In this document: positions 6,783 through 8,437 of the stretch, piece by piece | Layout of the letters: each line of letters starts with the position of its first letter | Position numbering within the stretch: the stretch's first letter is position 1 | From: Lachnospiraceae bacterium | Lineage (GTDB): Bacteria; Bacillota_A; Clostridia; Lachnospirales; Lachnospiraceae | NCBI GenBank assembly: GCA_017523185.1 | Contig: JAFWXB010000175.1 | Span: 1-8,437 of the forward strand | Direction of reading: 5' to 3' | Length of the DNA: 8,437 bases | Translations under genes and position numbers: made by a program | Notes under the pieces: generated by a model | The model's database searches: none | Seen by the model: only the letters and a program-made list of their open reading frames with translations | What the model was told of the DNA's origin: nothing

Positions 6783-7073
6783 ATGACACATAAAGAATTA
6801 GTAGCAAAAGCAAGAGAAACCAAAAGTGCAGAAGAATTAATGGAACTTGCAAAAGCAGAAGGTATGGAATTAACAGAAGAGTACTATGCAATGTTAAATT
6901 CGGAGTCAGGAGAATTATCTGAAAAAGAACTTGATAAGGTGTTTGGTGGTATTAATATTCCAAAGATTGATAAGGTGTTTGGTGGTATTGATATTCCAAA
7001 GAGTGATAGAACTGCTAAGGTTACTGGTTTACGATTTGGAGAAAAGGTTCCAACTTGGACAACAAGACAGTAA
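6783..7073 (+). CDS. Cysteine-free precursor peptide with Nif11-like leader and doubled GG site
   Basis: A 96-residue peptide. Residues 1-56 are a Nif11-like leader (MTHKELVAKARETKSAEELM, ending ELSEKELDKVFGG), closely related to the leaders of the next two genes but lacking their four residues AAAE after TEE. The predicted C39 cut is after Gly56. A second copy of the junction, DKVFGG, ends at Gly68 because residues 52-63 are tandemly repeated as 64-75. The core would therefore be 40 residues (cut at the first GG) or 28 residues (cut at the second), ending KVPTWTTRQ, and is rich in Lys/Arg. It has no cysteine, so it cannot receive the thioether links expected for its neighbours. It may be a different peptide product, an inducing signal peptide, or a degenerating paralogue. 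Start supported by AAGGG at 6771-6775. Confidence 0.85.
   Translation: MTHKELVAKARETKSAEELMELAKAEGMELTEEYYAMLNSESGELSEKELDKVFGGINIPKIDKVFGGIDIPKSDRTAKVTGLRFGEKVPTWTTRQ
6931..7002 (+). repeat. 36-bp in-frame tandem duplication across the leader/core junction
   Basis: Positions 6931-6966 and 6967-7002 are adjacent copies that differ at one base in 36 (A6954 versus G6990), changing Asn59 to Asp71. Each copy encodes the DKVFGGI(N/D)IPK unit, so the GG cleavage site is present twice, 12 residues apart. The near identity indicates a recent duplication or continuing selection. Confidence 0.97.
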
Positions 7074-7145
7074 CAAATTAGGTATATTTAATTAAAAGAA
7101 AGTGATACTTTCAATATAAATTTAAAGAAGAAAGGAATAAAAATT

Positions 7146-7529
7146 ATGACACATGAAGAATTAGTAGCAAAAGCAAGAGAAGCGAAAAGTGCAGAAGAAA
7201 TTATGGAACTTGCAAAGGCCGAAGGAATGGAATTGACAGAAGAAGCAGCAGCAGAATATTATGAAGTATTAAATCCACAGTCAGGGGAATTATCAGATGA
7301 CGAACTTGACAACGTATCTGGTGGTGGATGTAAAACAAAGGTAAATGGAAAGCAACGTACGGTAGTAACAAGTGGTTGTAAATGTTTTACAGGACAGTAT
7401 GAATATGACCCTTCGCCAGATGATACTATGATACGTATAAATTGGTATTCTTTTAGTGATTATGGTTGTTGTGGACGATGTAAACATTTAGGATTTAAGT
7501 CAGGTACAGGTTATTGTACAAAATCTTAA
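7146..7529 (+). CDS. Cys-rich RiPP precursor with Nif11-like leader (copy A)
   Basis: A 127-residue peptide. Residues 1-60 form a Nif11-like leader, predicted helical, ending LSDDELDNVSGG; the PCAT should cut after Gly60. The core of 67 residues has seven cysteines: 62, 78, 80, 108, 109, 112 and 124. Fixed blocks GCKTKVNGK, TVVTSGC, CFTGQY, GCCGRC and GYC surround a variable stretch (about residues 86-106). A radical SAM gene lies two genes downstream, so thioether crosslinks from cysteine (sactipeptide/ranthipeptide type) are the most likely modification; this is inference, and disulfides are possible instead. The start has AAAGGA about 10 nt upstream, and the same sequence context is seen before copy B. 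Leader type and context support a bacteriocin-like or signalling product. Confidence 0.9.
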   Translation: MTHEELVAKAREAKSAEEIMELAKAEGMELTEEAAAEYYEVLNPQSGELSDDELDNVSGGGCKTKVNGKQRTVVTSGCKCFTGQYEYDPSPDDTMIRINWYSFSDYGCCGRCKHLGFKSGTGYCTKS

Positions 7530-7591
7530 TTTTTAGAGATTCAGTAAAAAGAACAAAAATGTAAATTTTTAATAGGAAAGGAACAGAAATT

Positions 7592-7984
7592 ATGACCCAT
7601 GAAGAATTAGTAGCAAAAGCAAGAGAAGCGAAAAGTGCAGAAGAAATTATGGAAATGGCAAAAGCAGAAGGAATGGAATTGACAGAAGAAGCAGCAGCAG
7701 AATATTATGCAATGCTGAATCCGGAATCAGGGGAATTATCAGATGATGAGCTTGACAATGTATCTGGTGGTGGCTGTAAGACCAAAGTAAACGGAAAGAA
7801 GTATACCGTAGTAACAAGTGGTTGCAGATGTTTTACAGGACAATATAAAGAAGTTAGACCAGAAACTCACCATATGAGTACGATAGATAAAACTTGGAGG
7901 GATTTTTCAAGCTCTGGTTGTTGTGGTAGATGTTTTTATTTACGTTTAAATTCTGGTGGTATTGGATATTGCGTTCTATCTTAA
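7592..7984 (+). CDS. Cys-rich RiPP precursor with Nif11-like leader (copy B)
   Basis: A 130-residue paralogue of the peptide at 7146-7529. The 60-residue leader differs from copy A at only four positions (22, 40, 41 and 45) and ends in the same LSDDELDNVSGG. The 70-residue core keeps all seven cysteines (62, 78, 80, 110, 111, 114, 127) and the blocks GCKTKVNGK, TVVTSGC, CFTGQY, GCCGRC and GYC. The stretch at about 86-108 is unrelated to that of copy A and two residues longer, and one more residue is added before the last Cys. Upstream AAAGGAAC sits about 10 nt from the ATG. It ends 27 bp before the radical SAM gene, with no terminator between, so they are probably on one transcript. Likely a substrate of that enzyme and of the PCAT protease. 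Confidence 0.9.
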   Translation: MTHEELVAKAREAKSAEEIMEMAKAEGMELTEEAAAEYYAMLNPESGELSDDELDNVSGGGCKTKVNGKKYTVVTSGCRCFTGQYKEVRPETHHMSTIDKTWRDFSSSGCCGRCFYLRLNSGGIGYCVLS

Positions 7985-8011
7985 TGTTAAAAGTAAAAAA
8001 GGTGTAATGAT

Positions 8012-8437
8012 ATGAAATATATTTTAAATCCTCATATTGCCTTACGTTCTTGGAGATTGGTACCATATGCGTACTATATCAAAGGAGAAGTAACTGCAAG
8101 AGGCTTAAAAAAAGAAGAATATGACTTGCTTTCTATGTGTGACGGAAAGCATGAAATAGAAGAAAGTACATTATTAATATCATTGCTGGAAAGAGGTTTT
8201 GTTTCTCCCGTAAAGGAGGAACAAAACCTTTCTAAGTGGCAGATGAAAATTTGTAATAATCGCTATTTTCCGGCAATGAATTGGATGATAACAGGAAAAT
8301 GCAATTATAATTGTTTGCATTGTTTTAATGCTTCTGATAATGCTCCAATTATGAGTGAATTTTCACTTGAAGAAGCAAATAAATTATTAGATGAAGCAGA
8401 AATGTGTGGTATTAATGCTTTTACGATTACAGGTGGA
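8012..8437 (+). CDS. Radical SAM peptide maturase, N-terminal part (cut by window edge)
   Basis: An open frame of 142 codons starting at the ATG at 8012 and still open at the window end. Residues about 1-75 look like a PqqD-type RiPP recognition element (YIKGEVTARGLKKEEYDLL, then SLLERGFV), which in this class binds precursor leaders. The radical SAM domain starts near residue 88 and carries the [4Fe-4S] motif CNYNCLHC with Cys97, Cys101 and Cys104. The window stops at ITGG (139-142), where the family's GGE motif that contacts SAM normally begins. GGTG (8001-8004) serves as ribosome binding site. Position directly after two Cys-rich precursors suggests it crosslinks their cysteines. Whether it has a C-terminal SPASM or other auxiliary cluster domain cannot be seen. 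Confidence 0.9.
   Translation, partial: MKYILNPHIALRSWRLVPYAYYIKGEVTARGLKKEEYDLLSMCDGKHEIEESTLLISLLERGFVSPVKEEQNLSKWQMKICNNRYFPAMNWMITGKCNYNCLHCFNASDNAPIMSEFSLEEANKLLDEAEMCGINAFTITGG

Noticed and set aside
7554..7569. Hairpin AAAAAT-GTAA-ATTTTT between precursors 2 and 3
   Set aside because: The stem is six A-T pairs only, expected by chance in this AT-rich spacer and too weak for a terminator.
1..8437. CRISPR array, tRNA, rRNA, or transposase
   Set aside because: No spaced repeat array, no cloverleaf or rRNA-like stretch, and no transposase or integrase motif was seen on either strand.

Overview
The window is AT-rich, with short AT-rich intergenic stretches, strong AGGAG-type ribosome binding sites, and every supported gene on the + strand. 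Together with the Firmicutes-style partner-switch proteins, this suggests a low-GC anaerobic Firmicute, most likely a Clostridia/Lachnospiraceae-type gut bacterium. That taxonomic reading is inference from composition and gene families.

The main content is a biosynthesis and export cluster for ribosomally made, post-translationally modified peptides (RiPPs) of the NHLM/Nif11-leader kind. Left part (1-870): a promoter drives a small membrane protein (231-479) and a STAS-domain anti-sigma-factor antagonist (521-817), and a hairpin-plus-T-tract terminator (831-870) follows. Positions 871-1104 hold a control region: two direct repeats exactly 20 bp apart, then an extended -10 promoter, then a leader of about 140 nt before an RsbW/SpoIIAB-like ATP-binding protein (1105-1512).

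Middle part (1633-6666): the export machine. It consists of an unusually short HlyD-like NHLM secretion protein (1633-2109), a peptidase/permease/ATPase (PCAT-type, C39 protease, 2118-4304) and a second NHLM-type permease/ATPase (4477-6666). The 172 bp between the two ABC genes can fold into two consecutive long imperfect hairpins.

Right part (6783-8437): three precursor peptides with closely related Nif11-like leaders ending in a GG site, then the start of a radical SAM enzyme (8012 onward) cut by the window edge at the TGG that normally begins the GGE motif. Precursors 2 and 3 carry seven conserved cysteines around a variable loop. Precursor 1 has no cysteine and carries a 36-bp in-frame tandem duplication that doubles its GG site.

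Proposed working model (inference): the radical SAM enzyme crosslinks the Cys-rich cores while bound to the leaders. The C39 domain of the PCAT then removes the leaders after GG, and the two ABC proteins with the small HlyD-like protein export the products. Control may combine a partner switch (STAS protein plus ATP-binding kinase) with a repeat-binding activator. No sigma factor, phosphatase, response regulator or obvious immunity gene lies inside the window.
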